From positions 1-31,935 of the forward strand of contig CAJTME010000016.1 of NCBI GenBank assembly GCA_910577315.1: a stretch of DNA of 31,935 nt, written 5' to 3'. Position numbers and translations under genes: made by a program. Positions within the stretch are counted from its first letter, which is position 1, and each line of letters opens with the position of its first letter. The notes under the pieces were generated by a model. It saw only the letters and a list, made by a program, of their open reading frames with translations. It was not told the DNA's origin and did no database searches. Positions 15,575-23,280 of this stretch are shown piece after piece. The stretch comes from an uncultured Muribaculaceae bacterium. GTDB taxonomy: Bacteria > Bacteroidota > Bacteroidia > Bacteroidales > Muribaculaceae.

Positions 15575-16657
15575 TTATTGGAGTTTTTCCATTATCTTTT
15601 TGAATACTGCCTCGGGTTTTATGGCCGAGAGGCAGAGGTAGTCGCCGCGGTGGCATGGCTTGTCGCCGAACACCGAGCACGGGCGGCATCCCAGGGGGAG
15701 CTGCAGCATGTCGGCGTCGCTCTGGCGCCATCCCTTGAAGCCCGCGTAGGGGTGGGTGGCGCCCCAGATGCTTACGGTGGGACAGCCGGCGATGGCGGCC
15801 AGGTGCATGTTGGCCGAATCCATCGAGATGGCGGCGTCGAGGTGGTTGAACAGGGCAAGTTCGGCGGCGAACCCATAGCGCTTTCCGGCCAGGCTCTGGA
15901 CGTTGGGGAGTTCTTCGGCCCAGCCTTCGAGGATGCGCTGCTCGGTGTCGCCCCCGCCCAGAAGGAACACGCGCGTGCCGGGGGTGGCGGCGAGCATCTT
16001 GACGACTTTGTGCATCATCTCGGGTGGGTAAACCTTGCCCTGGTGGGCGGCGAAGGGAGCGACGCCCACCCAGCGCTGGCCGGGAGCTTTTGGCGGGGTA
16101 ATTTTGCCGAAAAGGGCCGGGTCGGCCTTGGCGCGGCCGCCGTACAGGCTGTCGAAGCGGTATTCGACGGGAAGGCCTGCCTTGAAGAACGCCTCGCGGA
16201 AGCGGGCCCGCTGGGAGGGGAGGGGCAGCATCACCTTGTTGCGGTTGCGGGTGAGCTGGCGTTTGGCGCCGCGTCCTTTGTCGAAGCGTATGACGCTGAT
16301 GCCGCGCAGACGGCATGCGAGGCCCATCAGGCGCGTGCGGATGACGTCGTGGAGGTCGATGAAGGCATCGAAGCTGTATTTACGGTCGAGCTGCCTGACG
16401 AGGCGGAACATTCCGCGCGGGCCGCGGTAGTCGGTCTTGATGTCCGCACCGACGACCGAGAGGTTGGCCGGCGCGTTCACGAAGATATTGGCCATTGCCG
16501 GGCGCGTGACCAGCACGAAGCGTATGTCGGGATAGCACAGGCACGCGCTGTAGATGACCGGCACGGTCATGGCTACGTCGCCGATGGCCGAGAAGCGGGC
16601 GAGAAGCACCGACACAAGGCCGCGGGGATTTCCCTGGGGAGACTCATTTCGCGCCAT
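15575..16657 (-). CDS. Glycosyltransferase family 9 (heptosyltransferase-like)
   Basis: A 360-residue GT-B enzyme related to ADP-heptose:LPS heptosyltransferases. The start region VSVLLARFSAIGDVAMTVPVI is the GT9 signature. The C-terminal donor domain contains VFLLGGGDTEQ and the strongly conserved SMDSANMHLAAIAGCPTVSIWGATHP. Such enzymes build the lipopolysaccharide core on the cytoplasmic face of the inner membrane. A late cysteine cluster (CRPCSVFGDKPCHRGDYLC) is common in Bacteroidetes members. It overlaps the DUF4254 gene by 14 bases, a pairing common in this phylum, and ruvB starts 16 bases downstream. Confidence 0.93.
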   Translation of the reverse strand: MARNESPQGNPRGLVSVLLARFSAIGDVAMTVPVIYSACLCYPDIRFVLVTRPAMANIFVNAPANLSVVGADIKTDYRGPRGMFRLVRQLDRKYSFDAFIDLHDVIRTRLMGLACRLRGISVIRFDKGRGAKRQLTRNRNKVMLPLPSQRARFREAFFKAGLPVEYRFDSLYGGRAKADPALFGKITPPKAPGQRWVGVAPFAAHQGKVYPPEMMHKVVKMLAATPGTRVFLLGGGDTEQRILEGWAEELPNVQSLAGKRYGFAAELALFNHLDAAISMDSANMHLAAIAGCPTVSIWGATHPYAGFKGWRQSDADMLQLPLGCRPCSVFGDKPCHRGDYLCLSAIKPEAVFKKIMEKLQ

Positions 16658-17249
16658 ACAGCACGGGGTTGGTGTCGGCGTCGTTATACATTTTCATCTG
16701 TTTGTAGACTTTCATGTACTTGCGGCCGGCGGCTATGTCGTCGAGGAGGGTGTCGATTGCGCCCGAGAGGTCTTCACGCTGCTGCATGAGTATGTCGAGC
16801 TTGCCGCGGCAGCGCGCGATATGCTCGGCTGAAGCGTCGGTGCGGGCGACCTCGGCGGCCATGTGATAGATTTTGAGGGCGAGAATCGACAGGCGGTCGA
16901 TGGCCCAGGCCGGGGTCTCGGTGTTGATGGTGGCGTCGGGAAGAACGGCCACACCGGCATATTTGCGGCGGAAAAGCTCGTCGATTTCCTCAACCATGTC
17001 GGTGCGCTCCTGGTTTGAGCGGTCGATGCGGCGCTTGAGCTCGAGGGCGGCCACGGGGTCGATGGCCGGGTCGCGGATTATGTCCTCCATGTGCCACTGG
17101 CGGGCGTCGATGAGGTTTTTCTCCCAAAGGGTATGCTCGGGCGAGCCGGCGGAATAGGGGTTGGCCACGGGGGCGTCGATGTCGTCGGTGACGTGATAGG
17201 CGGCGACGCAGTCGTCGAAAAGTTTATTGCAGGTTTCAGTAAATGTCAT
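16644..17249 (-). CDS. DUF4254 family protein
   Basis: A 201-residue, helix-rich, charged protein without signal peptide or membrane segment. It matches the DUF4254 pattern: NPYSAGSPEHTLWEKNLIDARQWHMEDIIRDP, then KRRIDRSNQERTDMVEEID, then NTETPAWAIDRLSILALKIYHM. Its function is not established; it is typically adjacent to GT9 glycosyltransferases in Bacteroidetes, as here, where the genes overlap by 14 bases. That suggests a role in LPS core or related glycan assembly (inference from context). It heads the minus-strand run reaching to GT4 and has a promoter at 17269-17299. Confidence 0.9.
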   Translation of the reverse strand: MTFTETCNKLFDDCVAAYHVTDDIDAPVANPYSAGSPEHTLWEKNLIDARQWHMEDIIRDPAIDPVAALELKRRIDRSNQERTDMVEEIDELFRRKYAGVAVLPDATINTETPAWAIDRLSILALKIYHMAAEVARTDASAEHIARCRGKLDILMQQREDLSGAIDTLLDDIAAGRKYMKVYKQMKMYNDADTNPVLYGAK

Positions 17250-17268
17250 GATTCTAAGCTTAGAGTGA

Positions 17269-17299
17269 CAAAGATACGAATTTTATGGGATAATGCACA
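17269..17299 (-). promoter_or_regulatory. Promoter of the DUF4254-GT9-ruvB run
   Basis: On the minus strand: TGTG (17296-17299; one mismatch to TTTG), 19 bases, TATCTTTG (17269-17276), which fits TAnnTTTG. It lies 20 bases before the DUF4254 start codon. Confidence 0.7.
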
Positions 17300-17350
17300 A
17301 TGTCGGGATAATTTTTCTTGGCGGTGATGAAATGTGGACGGTTCGCCACA

Positions 17351-17388
17351 AAAATACGACGGGCTTTCCGGTGGGGAAAGTCCGTCGT
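17351..17388 (-). terminator. Terminator after the small LPDS-type protein gene
   Basis: A 14-bp stem with one G-U pair (17356-17369 with 17375-17388), 5-base loop, followed on the minus strand by ATTTTTG. It lies 28 bases after the stop of the gene at 17417-17653 and before the DUF4254 promoter, separating two transcription units. Confidence 0.9.
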
Positions 17389-17416
17389 GTGGGATATGGT
17401 TGAATGTCGCTATCGC

Positions 17417-17653
17417 CTACTGCTCGGCGTAGCCGAGTACGGTAGGCGACTCGACATCGACTCCATACTCTTTTGCTTTCTCAAGGATGGCGCGGGCCAG
17501 CTTGGGTTTGAGATCTTCGGGACAATATCTGAAATAGGCCTCGGCGGCGCGCACATGGGCGGCGTCGGGCATGGGGTATTCACGCCGTTCGGGCAGCCCG
17601 TACACGCTGTCGGGCAAAACCTTGCGTTCTTCGTGGGTTAAAACATCACGCAT
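17417..17653 (-). CDS. Small LPDS-type protein of unknown function
   Basis: A 78-residue soluble protein beginning MRDVLTHEERKVLPDSVYGL. The block LPDSVYGLPERREYPMPDAAHVRAAEAYFRYC is a recognisable motif also found next to or fused with phage head-maturation proteins and in small standalone Bacteroidales proteins; the rest (KPKLARAILEKAKEYGVDVES) is a single helix. The open frame extends 31 codons upstream, but that part is encoded by the heptamer repeat at 17717-17758 and is not credible, so I start at 17653. No phage gene is nearby. It has a strong terminator; no clear promoter was found. Function unknown. Confidence 0.75.
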   Translation of the reverse strand: MRDVLTHEERKVLPDSVYGLPERREYPMPDAAHVRAAEAYFRYCPEDLKPKLARAILEKAKEYGVDVESPTVLGYAEQ

Positions 17654-17716
17654 AGCTGTAAATTTTGATTCTGCCTTATAAACGCCCACGCCCGCATAAA
17701 TGTTGCGCCCAACAAA

Positions 17717-17758
17717 ATCATGCATCGTGCATTGTGCATCATGCATTGTGCATCGTGC
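17717..17758. repeat. Six-unit perfect heptamer repeat (ATYRTGC)
   Basis: Six consecutive 7-base units: ATCATGC, ATCGTGC, ATTGTGC, ATCATGC, ATTGTGC, ATCGTGC. All fit ATYRTGC. It sits in the gap between the helicase stop (17762) and the small LPDS-type gene start (17653). Related words TAATGCACAATGT (17291-17303) and AATGCACAATGT (8949-8960) occur at two other intergenic places. Confidence 0.88.
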
Positions 17759-17761
17759 AGG

Positions 17762-19240
17762 TCAGTTTTCGGGGAGATTGAGCAGGTAGAGGTTGGAGCG
17801 GGCGCGGGTGATGGCGGTGTAGAGCCATCGGTAAAAATCGTGGGCCTGTTGCTCGGGAGGCACGTAGCTGAGGTCGACTATTACGTTTTTCCATTGTCCA
17901 CCCTGGGCCTTGTGGCACGTGACGGCATAGGCATATTTTACCTGGAGGGCGTTCCAGTAGGGCGACTGGCGCATCTGGGCCGGGTCGTCGGCGATGGAGC
18001 GGCGCAGCAGCGCGGTGGTGTCTGAACAGAGCGCGGCTGCAGGGTCGGTGAGCGAGTCGAGGATGATTTTTGCCTGGAATTCGAGGCCGGGACGCTCGGC
18101 AGGCTCGAGGGTGACGTCGGCAAAGCGGAGGCCGAAGCACCGTTCGGTGCCCGCGATGGCGGTGACGCGGAGGATTTCGCCGTTGGCGATGAAGTCCAGT
18201 CCCTTGACCGAGCGGGTCCAATGGTAGTTGTTTTTTGCGGCGATGAGCAGGTCGCCGACACACAGTTCCTCCTCGTGCTCGAGCACCGTGGCGCGGATGG
18301 CGGTGTTGAAGCGCACGGCGCTGAGGTTCGACCACGTGATGAGGATGGTGTCGTCGGGGGTGTCGGCGCGGTACAGCGAGTCGATGAGGTCAGGGAGTTC
18401 GTCGGGCTCGACGGCGCGGACATCGCCGTGGCGTTCGGCGGTGAGGGGCGGGACAGCCGGGAGCGCGTCGGGCGACATTGCAAGGGCGCGGCGCAGGCGC
18501 GTGGCGTTGCGCAGGATGCCCGAACCGGCTGCCTGGCGGGCGACGTCGGTGAGGGTGACGCGGGTTACCTTGAGGCCGTAGGAGCGGAGTACGTCGGGGG
18601 TCATGGCCGGGGATTCGGTCTGGCCCACCGGGGGGAGCTGGGCAGTGTCGCCCATTAGGATGAGGCGGCAGCCCGGGGCAGAGTAGACGAAGTGGATGAG
18701 GTCGGTGAGCAGGTTAGAGCCTGTTTCGGTTTCGGAACCTATCATAGACGCCTCGTCGACGATGAAGATGGCGTCGCGGAGTTTGTTCTCCTGGGGAACC
18801 GCCGTGTTGAACGACGTTGAGCCGGAAAGATTGTGGCGGTAGATTTTGCGGTGGACGGTGAAGGCGGGGTGGGCGGCGTTGGCGGCGAATACCTTTGCGG
18901 CGCGCCCCGTCGGGGCGAGGAGCATCAGGGGTGTCTTGCGCCTGGTCAGCACCTTCACCATCGCGCCTACCAGCGATGTCTTGCCCGTGCCGGCATAGCC
19001 GTTGAGGATGAAGACGCGGCCCTCGGATGGGGCGGAAGCAAGGTCGCCGCGGCCTGGCGCGATGAAACGCGCCAGGGCCACGGCGGCTTTTAGCTGCTGG
19101 GAATTGGGGGTGAAGGGGAGACTGCCGATGATGTCGGCGGCCAGGTCCAGGACGGGCGAGGCGTCATGGGAGCCGGGGACGGCATGGGCGTCTTGATTGT
19201 CCTGGGAGGGCATGGCCTGATTATTTAAGGCTCCATTCAA
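17762..19240 (-). CDS. RecD-like / UvrD-type superfamily 1 DNA helicase
   Basis: A 492-residue ATP-dependent DNA helicase of the RecD/Pif1-like SF1 group. Seen: Walker A LNGYAGTGKTSL, motif Ia LLAPTGRAAKV, Walker B IFIVDEASMIG, motif III LMGDTAQLPPVG, and the C-terminal UvrD-like TCHKAQGGQWKNVIVDL and YTAITRARSNLYLL. Standalone copies of this size are common in Bacteroidetes and are thought to act in DNA repair; there is no RecB/RecC neighbour. The ATG at 19240 overlaps the cysS end by 20 bases and has GGAGG six bases before it; an ATG at 19213, 7 bases after the cysS stop, is an equally plausible start. Probably co-transcribed with cysS. Confidence 0.9.
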   Translation of the reverse strand: MNGALNNQAMPSQDNQDAHAVPGSHDASPVLDLAADIIGSLPFTPNSQQLKAAVALARFIAPGRGDLASAPSEGRVFILNGYAGTGKTSLVGAMVKVLTRRKTPLMLLAPTGRAAKVFAANAAHPAFTVHRKIYRHNLSGSTSFNTAVPQENKLRDAIFIVDEASMIGSETETGSNLLTDLIHFVYSAPGCRLILMGDTAQLPPVGQTESPAMTPDVLRSYGLKVTRVTLTDVARQAAGSGILRNATRLRRALAMSPDALPAVPPLTAERHGDVRAVEPDELPDLIDSLYRADTPDDTILITWSNLSAVRFNTAIRATVLEHEEELCVGDLLIAAKNNYHWTRSVKGLDFIANGEILRVTAIAGTERCFGLRFADVTLEPAERPGLEFQAKIILDSLTDPAAALCSDTTALLRRSIADDPAQMRQSPYWNALQVKYAYAVTCHKAQGGQWKNVIVDLSYVPPEQQAHDFYRWLYTAITRARSNLYLLNLPEN

Positions 19241-20708
19241 AGCCTCCGTCCTTGGTGTCCTTGACAGAGAAGCCGATGGCGGCCAGTGCGTCGCGGATTT
19301 TGTCGGAGGTGGCCCAGTCTTTGTTGGCTTTCGCGTCCTTGCGGATCTGGAGCAGCAAGTCGACGGCTTCCTCGTAGGGCTTCATGGAGCTTTCGCCACC
19401 CTGCGCGTCGTCGAGGCGTATGCCGAGGATGTCGCCCAGGAAAGTCGAGAAGACAGAGCGCAGCTCGTCGAGGTCGGCCTGAGTGGCGGTGGCGTTTCCG
19501 TCGTTAATCTGGTTTATCACGCGGCAGGCGTCGAAGAGGTGGGCGATGAGGACCGGGGTGTTGAGGTCGTCGTCCATGGCCTCGTAGCAGCGCTGGCGGA
19601 GTGTCGATACGGTCTCGGCGACTGTCGACTGATCCGCGGGCTTGAGGTCGCGGAGACGCTTCCAGCCTTCGAGCATGCGCTTGAGTGCCGCTTCGGCTCC
19701 CTGGAGGGCGTCGTTCGAGAAGTCGACCGTGCCGCGGTAGTGGGCCTGGAGGATGAAGAAGCGTATGGTCATCGGGGAATAGGGCTGGGCCAGCAGGGGA
19801 TGCGAGCCGGTGAAGAATTCCTCGAGGGTGATGAAGTTCCCGAGGCTCTTGCCCATCTTCTTCCCGTTGATGGTGATCATGTTGTTGTGCATCCAGTAGT
19901 GCACGGTGGGCTGGCCGTTGTGGGCCACCGACTGGGCGATCTCACATTCGTGGTGGGGGAATTTGAGGTCCATTCCGCCACCGTGGATGTCGAACTGCGC
20001 GCCGAGGTACTTCTCGCCCATCGTCGAGCACTCGAGGTGCCATCCGGGGAAACCCTCGCTCCAGGGCGACGGCCAGTGCATTATATGCTCGGGCGCGGCC
20101 TTTTTCCAGAGGGCGAAGTCGGCGGGATTGCGTTTCTGCGACTGTCCGTCCAGCTCGCGTGTCGTGGCGAGGAGTTCGTCGATGTTTCGGCCTGAGAGCT
20201 TCCCGTAGCCGTGGTCGCGGTTGAATTTGGGAACGTCGAAGTAGACCGAGCCCTCGCTGACATAGGCGTAGCCGGCGTCGAGGATTGTCTTTATATACTC
20301 GATTTGCTCGATTATGTGGCCCGAGGCGTGAGGCTCGATCGAGGGCGGCAGGACGTTCAGGGCGTCCATGGCCTGATGGTAGCGGTTGAGGTAGAACTGG
20401 ACCACTTCCATCGGTTCGAGCTGTTCGAGGCGTGCTTTTTTGGCGACTTTGTCTTCGCCGTCATCCGCGTCGTGCTCCAGATGGCCCACATCGGTTATGT
20501 TGCGCACGTAGCGCACTTTATAACCCAGGTGGGTGAGGTAGCGGAATAGGATGTCGAAGGTGATGGCGGGGCGGGCGTGGCCGAGGTGTCCGTCGCCGTA
20601 GACGGTCGGTCCGCAGACGTACATCCCCACCCGGCCGGGGTGCAGGGGCTCGAAGAGCTCCTTGCACCTCGACATGGAGTTGTAGATGGTGAGGTTGTTT
20701 GGTATCAT
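19221..20708 (-). CDS. cysS: Cysteinyl-tRNA synthetase
   Basis: CysRS charges tRNA-Cys for translation. The 495-residue class I enzyme shows the HIGH-type motif in YVCGPTVYGDGHLGHARP (about 30-47), whose cysteine is a zinc ligand; the further zinc-site segments PGWHLECSTMGEKYLGAQFDIHGGG and FPHHECEIAQS; and the KMSKS-type loop KKMGKSLGNF. The C-terminal helical domain reaches AIGFSVKDTKDGGFEWSL. It begins 8 bases after the DUF3467 stop and overlaps the helicase start, so it sits inside a minus-strand run. Confidence 0.97.
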   Translation of the reverse strand: MIPNNLTIYNSMSRCKELFEPLHPGRVGMYVCGPTVYGDGHLGHARPAITFDILFRYLTHLGYKVRYVRNITDVGHLEHDADDGEDKVAKKARLEQLEPMEVVQFYLNRYHQAMDALNVLPPSIEPHASGHIIEQIEYIKTILDAGYAYVSEGSVYFDVPKFNRDHGYGKLSGRNIDELLATTRELDGQSQKRNPADFALWKKAAPEHIMHWPSPWSEGFPGWHLECSTMGEKYLGAQFDIHGGGMDLKFPHHECEIAQSVAHNGQPTVHYWMHNNMITINGKKMGKSLGNFITLEEFFTGSHPLLAQPYSPMTIRFFILQAHYRGTVDFSNDALQGAEAALKRMLEGWKRLRDLKPADQSTVAETVSTLRQRCYEAMDDDLNTPVLIAHLFDACRVINQINDGNATATQADLDELRSVFSTFLGDILGIRLDDAQGGESSMKPYEEAVDLLLQIRKDAKANKDWATSDKIRDALAAIGFSVKDTKDGGFEWSLK

Positions 20709-20716
20709 CGTTCTGA

Positions 20717-21022
20717 TCAGGCCTGGAAGGGGTTGGGGATGTCAGAGCCGGCTTTGCCGCCTTTGGGCATCTTGCGTTCGATTTCGCCGAAGGTCTGCTC
20801 GTATTTGGCGAGGTTGTCGCGGAGGGCGAACAGAAGGTTCTTGGCGTTTTCGGGGGTCATGATGATGCGGCTGATAACCTTCGCCTGGGGCATGTTGGGC
20901 GCCATTGCCACGAAGTCAAGGAAGAATTCCTGGGCCGAGTGGGAGATTACGGCGAGGTTGCTGTAGTGGCCGGTTGCGGTTTCGGGAGTGAGTTCGATTT
21001 TGAGTTCCTGTTTCTTTTCCAT
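20717..21022 (-). CDS. DUF3467 domain protein
   Basis: A 101-residue soluble protein fitting DUF3467: LKIELTPETATGHYSNLAVISHSAQEFFLDFVAMAPNMPQAKVISRIIMTPENAKNLLFALRDNLAKYE. The conserved core is the GHYSNLAVISHS...DF...P...V.SRIIM.PE.AK...AL pattern. No catalytic motif is known. It ends 8 bases before cysS, a tight spacing consistent with one operon. The function is unknown in the family. Confidence 0.9.
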   Translation of the reverse strand: MEKKQELKIELTPETATGHYSNLAVISHSAQEFFLDFVAMAPNMPQAKVISRIIMTPENAKNLLFALRDNLAKYEQTFGEIERKMPKGGKAGSDIPNPFQA

Positions 21023-21074
21023 GATGGTGTTTTGTTTTGAGTGTTTTTTGATGGTTTTTGCTTGGATGCCCGTG

Positions 21075-21761
21075 TTATTCGGCGGGCTGGATTGTCAGCG
21101 GGCCTTTTTCGATTACGAATGTCTTGGCGCCGTTGTTCTGATAGTGTATGATAATCTGCTTGAGGGCAGGGTTCTGAAGGAGCGATGCGATGCTGAACGA
21201 GCCGAAGAACTGTTTGTCGTCGAGGGTGCCGGGGGCGTCGCTGCGGAAGCCTACGTAGACCTTGGCCGATTCAGTGTCGAGGGATGCCTTGTCGACGTAG
21301 AGGCCGAACTGCTTGGGCTCGAGGCTCACGGGAGCCGAGCACTGGAGGTTGATGTACGAACCGGTGCGGCCGATCGAGCGTACGGTGATGGGGTCGGCGG
21401 TGAGCTGCTGGATTTCAGCTTCGGTTGCGTTCTCAACCTTGCCGTTTGCGACGAGCTGGATGCCGTATAGGGTGATGGCGCCCGATACGAATGGCTTTTC
21501 GGAGGCATTGGCGTATGAGATGATGCAGCGGTTGCCGATGGGTAAGATTTCAGTGTCGACTTTGCGGTCGGAGGTGAGGGTGATGACGGGGCTATCGTCT
21601 TTTTCCTGAACCGAGAACACAGAGCTGTTGTCGCCGGTTGAATCAAGCGTGGCGAAGACCGAGAATATGGTTGGAGTGGGGGTGGGGTCGTCGTTGTTGC
21701 AGCCTGTGAGGGCGAGGAGGGGAAGAATTGCGAGTGCAAGGAGTTTGGACAATCTTTTCAT
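21075..21761 (-). CDS. NigD-like outer-surface lipoprotein
   Basis: A 228-residue lipoprotein: signal peptide MKRLSKLLALAILPLLALTGC, with lipobox LTGC and the lipidated cysteine at about 21, followed by NNDDPTPTP, an acidic surface-export-type linker. The remaining beta-rich sequence (VFATLDSTGDNSSVFSVQEKDDSPVITLTSDRK, and the ending LKQIIIHYQNNG) resembles NigD-like proteins of Bacteroidales. Family function is unclear; the name comes from an association with nigrescin bacteriocin clusters. It lies 39 bases after the ABC ATPase and 52 before DUF3467, all same strand. Confidence 0.8.
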   Translation of the reverse strand: MKRLSKLLALAILPLLALTGCNNDDPTPTPTIFSVFATLDSTGDNSSVFSVQEKDDSPVITLTSDRKVDTEILPIGNRCIISYANASEKPFVSGAITLYGIQLVANGKVENATEAEIQQLTADPITVRSIGRTGSYINLQCSAPVSLEPKQFGLYVDKASLDTESAKVYVGFRSDAPGTLDDKQFFGSFSIASLLQNPALKQIIIHYQNNGAKTFVIEKGPLTIQPAE

Positions 21762-21800
21762 TGGTCGGTGGAAATTAAAATGTTGATTGTTGTTGATGGA

Positions 21801-22469
21801 TTATGTGTTTGAAATTGTGTGTTTGATTTTGCCGTCGGCCATGGTGACGATTATGTCTGAATCGGCGGCCAGGTTCTCGTCGTGGGTGACGATTACGAAT
21901 GTTGCGCCCAGGGTGTCGCGCAGGTTGAAGAAAAGGCTGTGGAGGTCGCGGCGGTTGGCCGAGTCAAGGCTGCCCGAGGGCTCGTCGGCCAGGATAATGC
22001 CCGGATTGTTGATTAGGGCGCGCGCCACGGCTCCGCGCTGACACTCGCCGCCCGAGAGCTGTGCCGGGCGGTGCGAGGCGCGGCCGGCGAGACCCAGGAG
22101 GTCCAGTAGGCGGTCGGCTGCCGCGAAAGCCTCGTGGCGCGGGGTGCCGCCGATGAGGGCCGGCATGGCCACGTTTTCCTGCAGGGTGAACTCGGGAAGC
22201 AGGCGGTGGGCCTGGAACACGAAGCCGATGTTGCGGTTGCGGAAACGCGACAGGGCTTTGTCGGGCATTGCGAATACGTCGGTGGTGTCGTAGGAGACCG
22301 AGCCAGCGTCGGGCCGCGACAGGGTGCCGAGTATCTGGAGCAGGGTGGTTTTTCCTGCGCCTGACGGCCCGACGATTGAGGTGATGGCGTGCGGGCGGAC
22401 TGAAAGGTCGATGCCGCGCAGAACCTCAAGGGCGCCGAAATGTTTGTGTATGTCGCGTGCCTGAATCAT
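21801..22469 (-). CDS. ABC transporter ATP-binding protein (LolD-like)
   Basis: A 222-residue ATPase of the LolD/MacB type. Walker A is GPSGAGKTT (34-42), signature LSGGECQRGAVARAL (the usual LSGGEQQR has E-C here), Walker B IILADEPSGSLDSA, and switch histidine in IVTHDENLA. This type energises lipoprotein release or substrate extrusion with a FtsX-like permease, but no permease is adjacent. The promoter at 22479-22509 would leave only about 3-6 leader bases before the ATG. A NigD-like lipoprotein gene follows 39 bases downstream, which may be coincidental or functional. Confidence 0.92.
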   Translation of the reverse strand: MIQARDIHKHFGALEVLRGIDLSVRPHAITSIVGPSGAGKTTLLQILGTLSRPDAGSVSYDTTDVFAMPDKALSRFRNRNIGFVFQAHRLLPEFTLQENVAMPALIGGTPRHEAFAAADRLLDLLGLAGRASHRPAQLSGGECQRGAVARALINNPGIILADEPSGSLDSANRRDLHSLFFNLRDTLGATFVIVTHDENLAADSDIIVTMADGKIKHTISNT

Positions 22470-22478
22470 TTTGAAATG

Positions 22479-22509
22479 TAAAGTTAAGAAAAGGCTTCAA
22501 GGCGGCAAA
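22479..22509 (-). promoter_or_regulatory. Promoter of the ABC ATPase run
   Basis: On the minus strand: TTTG (22506-22509), 19 bases, TAACTTTA (22479-22486; one mismatch to TAnnTTTG). Its position means transcription would begin only a few bases before the ATG at 22469. Confidence 0.65.
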
Positions 22510-22559
22510 ATGTTTTTGCACCTTTTAACAAACCCGCCGTCAAAAAAGCAGATTAGCTT

Positions 22560-22594
22560 GTTGAAAAAAAATAAGGTGGCGTTATTGGAACGCC
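22560..22594 (-). terminator. Terminator of the NYN-domain gene
   Basis: A 6-bp perfect stem (GGCGTT/AACGCC at 22578-22583 and 22589-22594) that overlaps the NYN stop codon, followed on the minus strand by ACCTTATTTTTTTT. The stem is short but the U-run is long. Confidence 0.7.
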
Positions 22595-23214
22595 TTCCAT
22601 TTTGGGGGTATGTGCAGGTCGAAGTCTGGAATTGACAGATGTACGACATCGGGCAATATACATTGCTTGAAGCGACTTTCATATTGTTTCAGTTGCACTG
22701 GCTTGCTTGATGCCATTGAAGCGAGGTTGCTTGAGTATTGATGCGGGGGAAAATATACTATGACCTTATGGCCCGCCTCGGTCGCAAGCTCAATGGCAGG
22801 TATCATGTCGCTGTCTGCCGAGACGACAATTGCCAGGTCGCAATTATTTTGATAGGCATCCGCTACAATTTGCGTAGCGATTCTTACGTCAGTTTCTTTT
22901 TCCTCGTGGGTGTGAATCTTATTCCCGCAGTTGAAGCATGTGATTTCTTTCTTAAGATATTTGCCTAAAATTAGGTTGAATTTAGGATTCTCCTTATTGG
23001 CTTGAAAAAAAGCACTTTGCCGTAGGCTTTGGTCTAAATCGTCAACTCGTGCGGAGAAATACTTGACGGCAACCAGTTCTTGATTGGGGCGAATGAACAT
23101 CTCGAACAATCTCACTATGTCCAGCCAGTAATATTTCTTCCACCGAATGTCTTTCTTAAGACCATAGTAGAAATTGAAGCCGTCGACGTATACGATAACT
23201 CTTTGTTTTTCCAT
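22582..23214 (-). CDS. NYN-domain (LabA/DUF88-like) protein, putative RNase
   Basis: A 210-residue protein with a PIN-like NYN fold. Seen: the acidic N-terminal strand VIVYVDGFNFYYGL (first Asp and Asn), then KETDVRIATQIVADAY and LAIVVSADSDMIPAIELA, which provide the acidic metal-binding residues of the family; EAGHKVIVYFP follows. A CFNCGNK pair of cysteines in the middle could bind metal. Family members are predicted metal-dependent RNases, some linked to phage defence or RNA processing; substrate unknown. I start at the ATG at 23214; an in-frame ATG at 23229 lies inside the leader hairpin. The gene is AT-richer than both neighbours. It has a promoter and terminator of its own and a hairpin plus U-run just before its start. 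Confidence 0.88.
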   Translation of the reverse strand: MEKQRVIVYVDGFNFYYGLKKDIRWKKYYWLDIVRLFEMFIRPNQELVAVKYFSARVDDLDQSLRQSAFFQANKENPKFNLILGKYLKKEITCFNCGNKIHTHEEKETDVRIATQIVADAYQNNCDLAIVVSADSDMIPAIELATEAGHKVIVYFPPHQYSSNLASMASSKPVQLKQYESRFKQCILPDVVHLSIPDFDLHIPPKWKAFQ

Positions 23215-23243
23215 AAAAAATAAGCCCACCTAAGGGGGTGGGC
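23215..23243 (-). terminator. Terminator-like hairpin immediately before the NYN start
   Basis: On the minus strand GCCCACC pairs with GGTGGGC (23237-23243 with 23224-23230, loop CCCTTA), followed by TTATTTTTT and then the ATG at 23214. It may end transcripts from folA, or act as an attenuator for the NYN gene, because that gene's promoter lies upstream of it. CCCTTAGGTGG occurs twice in the leader, so alternative pairing is possible. Confidence 0.75.
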
Positions 23244-23280
23244 GAGCCTTAGTATTTTCCACCTAAGGGCGATAGGTATG

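Noticed and set aside
15150..16316. 388-codon minus-strand ORF
   Set aside because: Arginine- and proline-rich alternative frame of GT9 and ruvB.
15416..16789. Long plus-strand ORF of 457 codons
   Set aside because: It is antisense to ruvB, GT9 and part of DUF4254, all with clear motifs; high GC removes stops on the opposite strand. The translation is low-complexity and matches nothing.
17654..17746. N-terminal extension of the small LPDS-type protein
   Set aside because: The extension is encoded partly by the heptamer repeat and lacks any conserved sequence; the ATG at 17653 directly precedes the conserved part.
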